51,262 bases of DNA from Chara braunii (Eukaryota > Streptophyta > Charophyceae > Charales > Characeae). Below the pieces are notes generated by a model, which worked only from the letters and a program-made list of their open reading frames with translations, made no database searches and had not been told where the DNA came from. Of this stretch, positions 11,338 to 20,683 are shown one piece after another. The translations under genes and the position numbers were made by a program. Where the stretch lies: assembly GCA_003427395.1 (NCBI GenBank), contig BFEA01001069.1, positions 40,134 through 91,395 on the forward strand, written 5' to 3'. Each line of letters opens with the position of its first letter. Within the stretch, counting starts at the first letter, position 1.

Positions 11338-12257
11338 TTAGTATGTGGTGTGTCATGGGTGTATTTTACTCAATGACTGATGTATAGATCATTATGTACG
11401 AAAGTGTATTTTATTTATTGTACTAATCGGAAAGAACCCCGGATATATCGCGGGATTTAACCAATCTTCGGGTGTAATAGTGCTACTTCATGATTTCGAA
11501 GGAAGCGTGTACCGAAGTATATAGAAGTTCTCTCATTCTTATGTTGTATGAGGTGATTCTTCTTGGCGAGAACAGGTGAAGGTATTGATTGAATCATATT
11601 TAGTCATATTAATATGCTAAATTCCTGTTAGATGCAATAGCGCCTAGTAAACGATTGGTTAAACAATTATATAATTTTACTGAGGGATCAACATGCTATT
11701 CTATATTTACGTCATTAATTGTGCGTAAGGCTGGGTGATGAAAACAGACTTGAAGTAGTAGTGACACTGGTCCACTTATACGTTTGGAAAAGGAGTTGCA
11801 AACCCGTGTACTAATCTTTCAGTAAAAAAAAAGAAATAAAAAACGTAGGAAGTATAGGCGAACCGACCCATGAACCAACCCACTTGTACGTGTCTTCATG
11901 TTCTGTGTGAAATCGATCTATACAAACCAGAAGAATAGTTCCAAATGGTTTCCTATTATATGATCGGAACACAACATTGACTTTTTGCAACATCTCAAGG
12001 AAGAACACAGAAAGGGCTCCGCATAACATTCATACAAACCATCGAAAAAAGTGACTAAACCACCACTTAGCAAATAGCAAAAAGATTGTAACCAACTCTC
12101 AATCTAGATGATAGTAAGACGACATCTGAAAATCTGGCTTTGCCCTGCCATTTTAGTCTTATACATCTTCTCGTTTTTGTGGAACTACGTATGATGACTA
12201 ATCCAAAGCAACATCTGTTTAGGAGTCTGGTGCGTCTAGGAGATTTAAGTTAGTATT
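11338..12257. repeat. Duplicated block, unit 2 (A'-B inverted-C')
   Basis: A' (about 11,338-11,450) and C' (about 11,847-12,257) repeat unit 1 directly. The intervening 11,451-11,846 is the reverse complement of B: for example 'accaatcttcgggtg' here pairs with 'cacccgaagattggt' at about 10,905. The two units abut exactly at 'gatttaagttagtat'. This looks like a tandem duplication followed by inversion of the middle segment, or insertion of B in opposite orientations. Confidence 0.75.
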
Positions 12258-13863
12258 TTCGAAATTACTTTGTAGAGAGGATATGGTATCAGTTTATCAT
12301 ATGGTATTTTCAACGTATCAATATGGTAGACATATGTCTGATGGTCGAAGAAGGGTGCCCATGAAGTAATGCGAACCCTACATACGTCTTCGTCGGTGAT
12401 TGTCAAAACCGTGATTTAGAGGAATTGCAAATATGTAGTCAATAAATGTTGATAGCGCTATTATTATACAGAAAAAATAGTCATCAACGCATAACGGAGT
12501 GTGAAACAGCATGGAAAACCTCATATCTGCCTGTGTAATGGTGGTGGTAAGAAAATTCTTTCAATTCTTGTTGCGGCAGAAATATCATTTTGATTCAGGG
12601 TCTGTTACATTTGGTACGTCAAGGGTATGAGTCGAGAGTTGCAACGTTTGTTGCTTTGCTTAAAAAAACAACATTTCAAAAAAGCTTACCAAAAAAGACG
12701 TTAGTGGACGCAGTTTTATTAGAAAATATATGTATATATACTCATATACTATGGTACTATTGTTAACTCACCAAATGAACGGAAACCTAAAGAGCGAACC
12801 ATATAGGATTTTTAGAATGCTCAGCATTGCTTCGTAGAGAGAGGATAAAATCTCAATATAGCATACGAGGTTTTTAATTATGGCGCACTCATATCATAGA
12901 AGAATGGTATCCAAGAAGTTATGCGAACACTGGATTCAAGGATTCCTATATTCGTAAAAGTTCTTAGCCAAAGCATCCAGGGTTAAGAGGAATCGCAAAC
13001 ACTAGACAGTTGCAATCAATAGTTATTGTCAGTCGTAAACATAACGTAGTTATTGTCAGTCGTAAACATAACGTAATGTGAACATCACAGAAAAGTTCAG
13101 ACCTAAATCTGTAGAAGTACTGGAGACGGTAAAAGAGGTTTTATGAGAAAGGCAAGGGGGGGTTGAAGTGACGGATGTAGACGGCGCATCAATAGAAGTC
13201 GAAGGTTAAAGCGCCTATTGAACTGTTTAAGGAAGTGTTAAAACCAAAAAGTTTACAACCAAAATTTGAAAGAACTTACGAAAATGACATTTGCGAGCGC
13301 GACGGGTATGTGGCATAAATCCGACAACCATTTCATTTCAATACTTGTTGAGATGTTTCCGGTCGCTTCGGTTGTCTTCATGAACCTAAGCGTAGGGCGA
13401 TATCTGAAAAAGAGTTGGCGGTGGAGAATAGATTAGACGAGTGTTGGATTTAGAGGGAGGAAGACCAGGTTGTACAAATTGTTTTTTGGGGAATATAAGA
13501 GTTGGTCTGTGTATCTTAGACGTGATTACGGTCATTCTTGGAAGTTTTCGATGGATGGTGATAGTCTTGAATGATCGTCCCATACTTAGAGTTTTGACAT
13601 GTCAAAAACAAGATCTACGACAATATCGATTGCTCGTGGTGGATGCGCATCATCACACGTGATGTCTCAAGTTGTGATTGATGCATCGGTACCAATACTA
13701 CATATAATATACTTTTACAATAAAGGAGTATAATAGCTAGTTACTGGGATGGTGGTGTGTTAATCAGTGCTAGGTGTTGTGTCATAATTTCTGTATGTGT
13801 TAATAGTATAGATGTGCGTATAGTTTTTCGTGGTAGTACAATATACAGTTGTGATGGCAGACG
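12258..13863. other. No gene recognised; 27-bp tandem duplication at 13,021-13,074
   Basis: No coding frame with a recognisable domain is present. A perfect two-copy tandem repeat with a 27-bp unit beginning 'agttattgtcagtcg' sits at 13,021-13,047 and 13,048-13,074. Two overlapping ORFs near 13,386-13,662 on opposite strands are short and featureless. Confidence 0.5.
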
Positions 13864-13925
13864 ATGCGTAAGCAGTTGGCAGTGGGGGTTGGGGGTTGGG
13901 GGTGGGGGGTGGGGGGGTGTCGGCT
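13864..13925 (+). other. G-rich tract with quadruplex potential
   Basis: The + strand carries at least five G-runs of four to seven residues separated by one to three bases (about 13,884-13,918). This pattern can form an intramolecular G-quadruplex. Confidence 0.5.
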
Positions 13926-13939
13926 AGGATTGGTTTGCA

Positions 13940-14200
13940 GGTATGGCAGTTGGGTTGTGGTGGTATTAGGTTGGGGAACCAGTCAACCAGTGATGTTAGT
14001 GTGGACTTGTAGGCATAGTCTAAAGAGGTGGGGATTCGACCCCAGCCATGGCATCAGGATCAATGATCCGGGCGAGTGTGTGGGGGGGGTTGTGTAAAGA
14101 ACACAGCCATCCCAAGAGATTGGGACAATAGACAACCATCATGCCCATGGAAATAAGCCCGATACAGGGTTCACACAACAAGTGGCAATTTTAAGAGGGG
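13940..14200 (+). repeat. Possible tRNA-derived SINE fragment
   Basis: The segment 'ggggattcgacccc' at about 14,030-14,043 resembles a pol III B box inside a T-arm-like hairpin. The upstream A box is not clear. It may be a decayed SINE, but chance similarity is possible. Confidence 0.3.
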
Positions 14201-14277
14201 AGCAGTTCAAATTAGTATTAGTAGGTTGGCAGGGTTTAGGAGAGGGTCGAAGGACCTAACCATAGGGGGGGTGCACA

Positions 14278-14328
14278 CCCTTAAGCGCGCTTTTCGCCGC
14301 GTAGCACCCATAGCAGCTCATCAAAAGG
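14278..14328 (-). ncRNA. Hammerhead-like ribozyme motif, one core change
   Basis: Read on the minus strand the motif folds like a type I hammerhead. Stem I is CCUU (14,328-14,325) with AGGG (14,281-14,278). The core is UUGAUGA where CUGAUGA is expected. Stem II is GCUGC with GCGGC. GAAA follows, then a palindromic ten-base stem III (AAGCGCGCUU) and cleavage residue A at 14,282. The single defect is C3 to U, a highly conserved core position, so activity would be poor. A loop-less palindromic stem III is the feature known from hammerheads of Penelope-like elements that cleave as dimers. It lies 22 bases from the 14,350-15,402 repeat and in the same sense as the enclosed RT. Confidence 0.55.
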
Positions 14329-14349
14329 AATTAGCTTAGTAATCAATTA

Positions 14350-15402
14350 CTCCTGTTAACTAGCGGAGGGGGGAGAGAGAGAGAGGGGGCGGGAGGCATG
14401 GCGGGCATTTAAGGGGGATATGAAATTAGCGAGTCATACCTGTGTCGTTATAGCCGGTGCCGCTGGATTGTCAGCAGCCGCCATGGCCGGAGTTGTGGCC
14501 TTCGCAGCGAAGTATCAGAAACTCACGGTGGACGTACAGCGTGCGATGCACTGTACTGTGACCGGCAGAAAACAGGTACCCACTTTGCTCTCAGCCGATC
14601 AACTGTACTACGACACGAGCAACAGGGGGGACTCTCGTTTCGTGAGAAAGGAGACGTAGTGTATGCGACGTTGTAGCAATGAGGTAGCGAGATGATACAT
14701 GCAGTTGCATATGTAGCTTTGTTGCATGGCGCATGCAGCAACATGAAGGGGAGTATGGTTGTGTGGGTAGTGCTTGTATAATAGAGCAAATCATGGTATG
14801 GGCTATGCGTATCAAGGGTACGTCGCGGGTGCGTGCGGAATGGTGCCACGTGTGCGTGTAGGAGGGTGCAAGGTAGGGGAAGGATTTTTGCGGCAATAGC
14901 CACGGGTGGAGTCCTTTTTGTGGGAGTATGTCTGCAACAATAGCTGTGTAGGTGCAGTATGGCAAGTGGGTCTGCAGCGTCATGAGACGTGTGAGATAGT
15001 CTGTGCTGTAGGAAGTTTCTTTGCAGATTGCGGATATTGGTCTCGGTCTGTGACGCGTGAACTTAGAGTCGGTCAGGGTAGTTTCGTCTTATCGCTTTAT
15101 CTTGGTGCACACGATCATGTGTACCAGTGTGTCTTTTTCATCGTTGGCGTGAGGTACTGGCTATGGGGGCAGCGGGTATCGTCGTGTTTCGTTTTGTCCT
15201 GTAGGAGTGAGTTTTTGTTTTTTGTGTATTGCCTGTGTAGTTTCAGTGTGGTGTTAAAAGCTATTGTCGTATCTGTAGAAGACATTGGGTCATTTCCGCA
15301 TATACGTGATGGTCTTAAATATTTTGAAGTGGGCAACTCGGTGCACTTGTTGCGCTTGTGCAATTTCTGGTTTCGTATAATGACAATCGTACCCATAACT
15401 AG
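14350..15402 (-). repeat. Direct repeat copy 2 (LTR/pLTR-like)
   Basis: High-identity direct copy of 1-1092. The hammerhead-like motif just outside it suggests that the full pLTR starts earlier, at or before 14,278. The matching part of copy 1 would then be off the left edge of the window. Identity stops at the shared 'acccataacta'. Confidence 0.75.
14420..14659 (+). CDS. Small hydrophobic-N-terminus ORF in repeat copy 2 (79 aa)
   Basis: Counterpart of the ORF at 71-349 without the 13-residue duplication. It has the same Ala-rich N-terminal hydrophobic segment and a tail ending in SRFVRKET. Replacements relative to copy 1 are clustered after residue 37 (Asn to Asp, Ala to Val, Thr to Ala, Gly to Asp and others). 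I cannot say whether it is expressed. It may be fortuitous within the repeat. Confidence 0.3.
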   Translation: MKLASHTCVVIAGAAGLSAAAMAGVVAFAAKYQKLTVDVQRAMHCTVTGRKQVPTLLSADQLYYDTSNRGDSRFVRKET

Positions 15403-15957
15403 AGTACGAAATGTGGTTGATGTGGTGAAGAAGGTTGTCTGTGCAGTTTTGATTTGCCAATAGGAGCTACAGGTTCCTGGTGGAGGTATGCATTATGGTT
15501 CATTGTAAGCTACGAGTTGGGTAGCGGATTATCTTCATTAGAGGGAGAGTATTTGCATATAGCTACCTGCAGGAATTATTCCGAGCGTTTTTGTATTATT
15601 CTTGCTTATGGGGCATAGAGGGACAACATACTTTTACTTGTTAGTTTTGCCAATTTGCGAAGGTACTATTTGTTAATTTGCTTCCGGTTGCCTTTTTTGT
15701 ATTATTATATTTTTCTACGTATTATGGTCTTTTACCAGTGTTGCTTAAGTGTTTATTTTAATTATAATTTTAATTATTTTTACTATTTTTTATTTTTTAA
15801 TTTTTATTATTATTAATTAATTTTATATTATTATTTTATTTATTGAATTTTATTCTTTATTTTATATATATATTTAAAAAAAAAAAAACTTATATATTAT
15901 ATTTATATTTATCTAGTTATTTGTTTATTAATTCATTTTATTAGTTTTTCTAAAGAA

Positions 15958-15964
<7 letters not shown>
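15403..15964. other. AT-rich spacer
   Basis: No gene is visible. From about 15,750 the sequence is T/A low complexity with a poly(A) run near 15,876 and a short (TA)n leading into the TG microsatellite. Confidence 0.5.
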
Positions 15965-15998
<34 letters not shown>

Positions 15999-16361
15999 NN
16001 NNNNNNNNNNNNNNNNNNNNNNNNNNNNNNNNNNNNNNNNNNNNNNNNNNNNNNNNNNNNNNNNNNNNNNNNNNNNNNNNNNNNNNNNNNNNNNNNNNNN
16101 NNNNNNNNNNNNNNNNNNNNNNNNNNNNNNNNNNNNNNNNNNNNNNNNNNNNNNNNNNNNNNNNNNNNNNNNNNNNNNNNNNNNNNNNNNNNNNNNNNNN
16201 NNNNNNNNNNNNNNNNNNNNNNNNNNNNNNNNNNNNNNNNNNNNNNNNNNNNNNNNNNNNNNNNNNNNNNNNNNNNNNNNNNNNNNNNNNNNNNNNNNNN
16301 NNNNNNNNNNNNNNNNNNNNNNNNNNNNNNNNNNNNNNNNNNNNNNNNNNNCCCCCTCTCG

Positions 16362-16449
<88 letters not shown>
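15965..16449. repeat. (TG)n microsatellite, assembly gap, (AC)n microsatellite
   Basis: A (TG)n tract at 15,965-15,998 runs into 353 undetermined bases (15,999-16,351). After 'ccccctctcgaa' an (AC)n tract follows at about 16,363-16,449. Open frames predicted across it (HTHT or VCVC repeats) are artefacts. The two flanks are complementary in strand sense, so the gap could hide an inverted structure or be a mis-join. Confidence 0.9.
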
Positions 16450-16451
<2 letters not shown>

Positions 16452-16920
16452 GACACAGACACTCTCGCATACGCGCACTCACAGAGTCACCGTCACATAT
16501 ACATATCGGAGCGTACACACACAATCTTGGGGTTGTGTATAGCGAACGTGTCAAAACATAAACACAGCATAATCAATACCTTACGCTTCCCCAGTCACAT
16601 CAACAGACAAACTACGCGCCCCCATGCCCTCACATTAAGTCAATTATGACCCCGTGCCTCTGTCGTGGCCATGGTACTTTCATTGCTTTTTCAAACTCAG
16701 CGGCTTTTGCTGACACCTGTTTCTTTTGCGCATTCGAAACTCAAAAGTGACAGCAATATCCTTCCCCTCCAAAAAACGTATGGCCTCTGTCCCACAGGTT
16801 TGGGATAATTGGTCGAAACCGCCCACTGGAAACCCTTTAACGTTTCGTGTGCCCAAACTTTCCCTTTGGCAAGAAGGACGCGCGCCCGAATTTTTCTCGT
16901 TTGTCATGAAGGGGCATGAA
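16450..16920. other. No gene recognised
   Basis: Unique-looking sequence between the AC microsatellite and the pLTR-like repeat. Opposed short ORFs at 16,680-17,012 (-) and 16,726-16,965 (+) have no recognisable features. Confidence 0.4.
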
Positions 16921-17651
16921 GGTCGATCAAAGCAAGAACAACTACTGTCAACGAGCATAAAATGAGTGAAACAGGACAAAAGAACGACAACCATACACCA
17001 CGATAGTGACAATCATGCAAGACATGATAATGAAGACCGACATCACAGACAAGACTCAACACGACAGGTGTCCACGAACGCGACTGTAATATTAGATAAA
17101 ACTTGAAGCGTAGCGGATTTGACCCGACCGGTTTCACCTAGCCGCTAACTAGGCTCATCAGGGGTCTGATAATCGAATCGGTTGATGGACACACAGACTG
17201 TTGAAGACTTATATACTAAGAAACTATGCTACAACCAGCCTACCATCCGCTACACCGGTGAATATAAAAAACAGGCCTATCACTAATTCTTTAATGAACC
17301 TCAAATCTGGTCGCGCTAAAAAAAACTTTCTCAAACCATCCCCGAAACCAGTTATACGCCGATCCGGTAGGTACCAGAATACTGGACACCACTGTCTGAA
17401 ACAGAAACCCAAAAACACCAGTACCAATTCTTACCATGGAAACCGTCGGTATTCCAACCCTTAATCCATACCTCAAACAACCGACGACCTCTTTTCATAA
17501 TCCATTTTCCGAACCTCATCGATACCCCCCACATTAGGAAATCACCATCCTATTAGTACACAACAGTATCCTCTACGTCGAAGGCAAAACAAGTTCCAAA
17601 CTCGAAAAAAAACATAACCGATACCCCTTACAACGGAGGCAGCCAAAACAG
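16921..17651 (-). repeat. Penelope-type pLTR-like direct repeat, left copy
   Basis: Matches 24,931-25,654 in direct orientation across about 730 bp, from 'gtcgatcaa' to 'gccaaaacagg'. It contains a minus-sense hammerhead ribozyme at 17,121-17,166. An 87-codon + frame (17,201-17,464) is preserved in both copies, but I do not consider it a gene. The minus sense of the ribozyme makes this the 3' pLTR of an element whose 5' pLTR is the right copy. Confidence 0.8.
17121..17166 (-). ncRNA. Hammerhead ribozyme, type I, dimer-type stem III
   Basis: All minus strand. Stem I is GACCC (17,166-17,162) with GGGUC (17,125-17,121). The core is CUGAUGA. Stem II is GCCUAG with CUAGGU around a seven-base loop, with a G-U pair at its base. 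The core GAAA follows. Stem III is the palindrome ACCGGU, and cleavage is expected 3' of C at 17,126. All core residues are intact. The short palindromic stem III without a loop is typical of the hammerheads reported in Penelope-like elements, which act as dimers. It presumably processes tandem or pLTR-spanning transcripts. Confidence 0.85.
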
Positions 17652-18216
17652 GGCAAGTGGTGAAAATGACTAGGCTCGTAGTGGTGTCGGGAACGTTTCC
17701 TTAAGTTAAACGTAGTCGTGAATTTTTTCTATGGATGGATATTGTTGTTTCTTTGACTAGATACATGGTTTGCAGTATTTTTGAGTCTAGAATTTCTTAC
17801 AGGTTCACTTCTTACTTCAGGAACTACGACACTAAGCTACAGAATAGGGAGTTTAAATAACTTGGCAGAACAACTGAACTTCAAGACTCCCGATGATCCT
17901 GGCACGGCGGCCAGGTGAAACCGGTGGAGTCGTCGCTGATGAGGAACGCTGTTCCTCCATTACTGCTAATGTTCTTCATGTTTATTTTTCGGAAGCAGTT
18001 GTCACGTTCGGGTTTTCATGTCAAGCTATGTCTTAGTCGTGTCTTGAGTCATCTTTTGCGGTCTGTCTTGTATCCGCGGTTTCCTGTGTGAAGTTTTGAT
18101 TGCTCCTAATTGACCTTGTATGGTTCTGCTTCTGCATAATACTTCCTCTCACGGTGTAACGGACATAGAGATTGTACTAGTGTCGTGTGGCTCCGCGTTA
18201 CTTCTGAAAGGTCAGG
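17652..18216 (+). promoter_or_regulatory. 5' leader of the + strand Penelope-like element
   Basis: Sequence between the left pLTR-like repeat and ORF1. The last ~60 bases before ATG 18,217 resemble those before ATG 24,867 of the inverted copy. Both have a 'gacatag(a/g)gat' block followed by a 'gtgtg(g/a)ct' block. This supports a shared 5' leader. A degenerate hammerhead lies within it. Promoter elements were not identified. Confidence 0.5.
17885..17931 (+). ncRNA. Degenerate hammerhead ribozyme
   Basis: On the + strand, stem I (GACUC with GAGUC), stem II (CCUGG with CCAGG), GAAA and the palindromic stem III ACCGGU are all preserved. Two catalytic positions have changed: the core reads CCGAUGA instead of CUGAUGA, and the cleavage residue is G (17,926), which hammerheads do not cleave. 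It ends 286 bases before ORF1. In the minus copy the ribozyme begins 267 bases before ORF1. The matching layout supports it as a decayed functional ribozyme and not chance. Confidence 0.65.
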
Positions 18217-19716
18217 ATGGCGTTGAATAAGAACAACAAGGGTGCTAGAGATGCAGGCTGTTACAACTGCGGTCACGTAGGTCACATCGCTAGGTTTTGT
18301 CATCTTCCGGATAAGTGGCTGAACGAAGCGGCCTCGACAAGTACGGCTATCGTTCCAATGCAGACTCAAGCATATGGCGGAGCTCCCATCAGCACGGCTC
18401 CTGCGTAGAATGGCTATAATTACAATGGAGGATACTCGGGTGGTGGAGGGTTGGGTCGGCGGGCATCGAATTTGGATGATCTAATTGCGAAGATAAGAGG
18501 TAGACATGAAGCAGATGAAGCAAGGGAGAAAGTTACTCGGGATGAAGAAGAGAAGAAGAAAAAGGAGAAGGAAGAGGAAGATAGGCGTCTGCAAGTAGGG
18601 AGGAGATACATTCTATCTTTGCCAAGGACCTTAACACTAAGCTCGATGTGATCAGCATAGCGGTGGGGAAGAAAGATAAAGATAAAAGCGACGACGAGGT
18701 TGCTAAGTTACGAAGGGAGATCGAGATACTAAAGAACAGTCGGTAAGATGGGGCGTTCATTGCAACACAGACAAGAATGAAGAGCAAAGGAAGAGATGAG
18801 GAGATAACGAAGTTGCGGGAAGAAATCGAGAGAATGAAGAGGAGCCAACAAGGCGTGTTTCCATCGTCTTCGTTGACTGATACGGAAACAATTGAGTTAG
18901 TGAAGAAAGAGATTGTTGATATGAGACTGACCTCAGAAAGAAGATTCGGGGTACTTGAAGAGGAGATAGCAAAAGAGAAGAGGTTAAGGGATGAAGCAAT
19001 GGCGGATGCCGGAGCATGGAAGAGCGAGGCACTACGACCCGACAACAAACGGGGAAACCTGGCCGTCGAAGCCACTTCAGCAACGCAAGCCAGGGTGCGC
19101 GCACGAACGACACTGGGAACGACACCGGGCACCACGCGATTACACGTGGACGAGCACTATAAGAGTGTTGTGAAAAGGCACGGAATGGAAGTCGACATGC
19201 TGCAAGAGATGAGGTTGAAAGAAATGAGGGCTAGGCGAGAAGCCAAGGATGAGTTACAAAAGATCAGATCACAGAAGGCAAACGATGAGCTGGAGATAGA
19301 GAAATTGCACGAGAAGATGAAGATATTAGAGATGGAGAAGAGACATCAGGGCGGGGCCACTAATCTGAAATCACGGCTTGATGAGGTGGCCGGGTGCTCT
19401 GCGAGAAAAACGGATAGGGCGAAGGAGGCTACCCTAGCAATTCAGATCAGTGATCGAGAGAGATTCTTGAGAAAAGCGAGGAAGGATTTTAAGTGTGTAC
19501 GAAAGGACGAGATCCTAACGATTTGCGAGAAAGAGGGAATCACCTACGAAAAGTTGGGACATTACGACAGAAGAAATTGCAAAAGTACGGACGGCCAGGG
19601 AATTCGATGATCAGGGTGATGCGGGTGGAAAGGGGAAACAAGTGGTTCACGAGGTGTTAGAGGATGGAGGGGATGAGATCGAAACGAGTGACGCTGGTCA
19701 CTCAACTACTTTGTAG
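18217..19716 (+). pseudogene. ORF1 (gag-like): CCHC zinc knuckle, coiled coil, SAP-like end
   Basis: Starts at ATG 18,217. A CCHC knuckle (CYNCGHVGHIARFC, residues 15-28) is followed by a low-complexity Gly/Ala/Pro linker. A TAG at 18,406 interrupts the frame, which then continues to about 18,651 with a Glu/Lys-rich coiled coil. After a frameshift, 18,777-19,610 continues as a long charged coiled coil. Near its end the reading LRKARKDFK...ICEKEGITYEKLG looks like a SAP-type helix-extended-helix, and an acidic tail ends at TAG 19,711-19,716. A zinc knuckle with coiled coil suggests nucleic-acid binding and RNP assembly for the element. The inverted copy at 24,867-23,435 has the same domain order. 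It is broken by at least one stop and two frameshifts. Confidence 0.75.
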
Positions 19717-19837
19717 GTATGCTCCCGAATGTGGCGCGTCTTTGGAAGCTTACTGAGAGATGTTGCTCTTTTAGATCTACTTCTACTCTACGGTTGAGAT
19801 GCAAGGTACTGAACGGTTTTCGAGTCTTATTATATGC

Positions 19838-20683
19838 ATGTTGATTGTTGCTGGAGCATTTGCATGGGGAGATAAGTTGGTCAAGTATGTGATTCAGGCC
19901 TGGAAAGATGGGTTCGATTTTGATTCTGGAAGCGGACCGGTCGTGTATGTTTTTTTTTCGCCATGGTGAAGACATTTATATGTGGGTAGCACGAATCGTG
20001 ATACGGGGACGAGATGGGGGGAGCATGTTGGTAGAGCTTTACAGCAGCGGTCTGTGCAGGAAGGGAGGAGGAACGAGAGACTCTGCAGATGGTTAAGAAG
20101 ATATGGGACTCACAAGTATGTAATCATACCGCTTGTGGTATGTACGAAAGACGATCTGATTGAAATGGAGAACTATTTTATTTGTGAATTATGTCCTTTC
20201 TTGAACGTCAGAGGGAGAGGTAGGAAATCGAAGAGGTCAAGGCCAGGCTGTAGGGAGAGAAGAAAGATCAGAAGGAGAGGATTGATTCAACAACAAGAGA
20301 AGACAATGGGTGGTGTTTTACTCAGTTTTCATACTACCTTTGGCTTAGGGATAGGGAGTCTGATGCGGGTATTGGAGCATTGTCGGCAGAATTCATTGAG
20401 TAACTGTATGTTTGTCTGTAAGGGTGGTGATCGTCTGATTGACAAATGGAATGTAGTAAAAAGGATGTATGGAGGCAGTATCGTTACCTGTCTGTACGGT
20501 TCGGGTGAATTAAGACATGCTCGGGGTTGGTTTAAAGATGGTGTCTGTATCAGTGTTGAGAAGGTGGTGCCCTTCTTGAGTAAGTTGTTGATGTTTAAAG
20601 GGCCACTTATTGAAGTGTTGAGGCTGCCCAAGAAGAAGTATGAGCTAGCTAGTTGGAATTTTGATAAATTTGTGTACTCCTAG
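19838..20683 (+). pseudogene. GIY-YIG endonuclease domain of Penelope-like ORF2
   Basis: From ATG 19,838 the frame reads through GPVVY (19,934-19,948) to an in-frame TGA at 19,967. It then continues with YVGST, a conserved Arg and a W..H segment. ME..YFI..LCP..N is the C-terminal catalytic-Glu region. Compared with canonical GIY-YIG nucleases the first motif is VVY and the second YVG. The domain precedes the RT, the reverse of canonical EN-containing Penelope elements, where GIY-YIG is C-terminal. That order matches the permuted Naiad/Chlamys group known from the green lineage and invertebrates. A basic KSKRSRPG segment and a conserved C-terminal extension (VLRLPKKKYELASWNFDKF) follow. TAG at 20,681 then interrupts what looks like one continuous protein with the RT. 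Confidence 0.8.

Noticed and set aside
15928-16649. Long ORFs across the TG/AC microsatellite and gap
   Set aside because: They consist of VCVC/HTHT repeats and undetermined residues, so they are artefacts of the dinucleotide tract and Ns.
17201-17464. 87-codon ORF shared by both pLTR-like repeats (also 25,215-25,478)
   Set aside because: Conservation follows simply from the repeat itself. The frame is basic, has no domain, and is antisense to the element.
17936-17966. Second hammerhead at CTGATGAG near 17,936
   Set aside because: The CUGAUGAG is followed by a perfect GAGGAAC/GUUCCUC hairpin but no GAAA core or closing stem.
18533-19135. 200-aa minus ORF opposite the coiled-coil ORF1
   Set aside because: It is a Ser/Leu-rich shadow of Lys/Glu-rich coiled-coil codons on the + strand.
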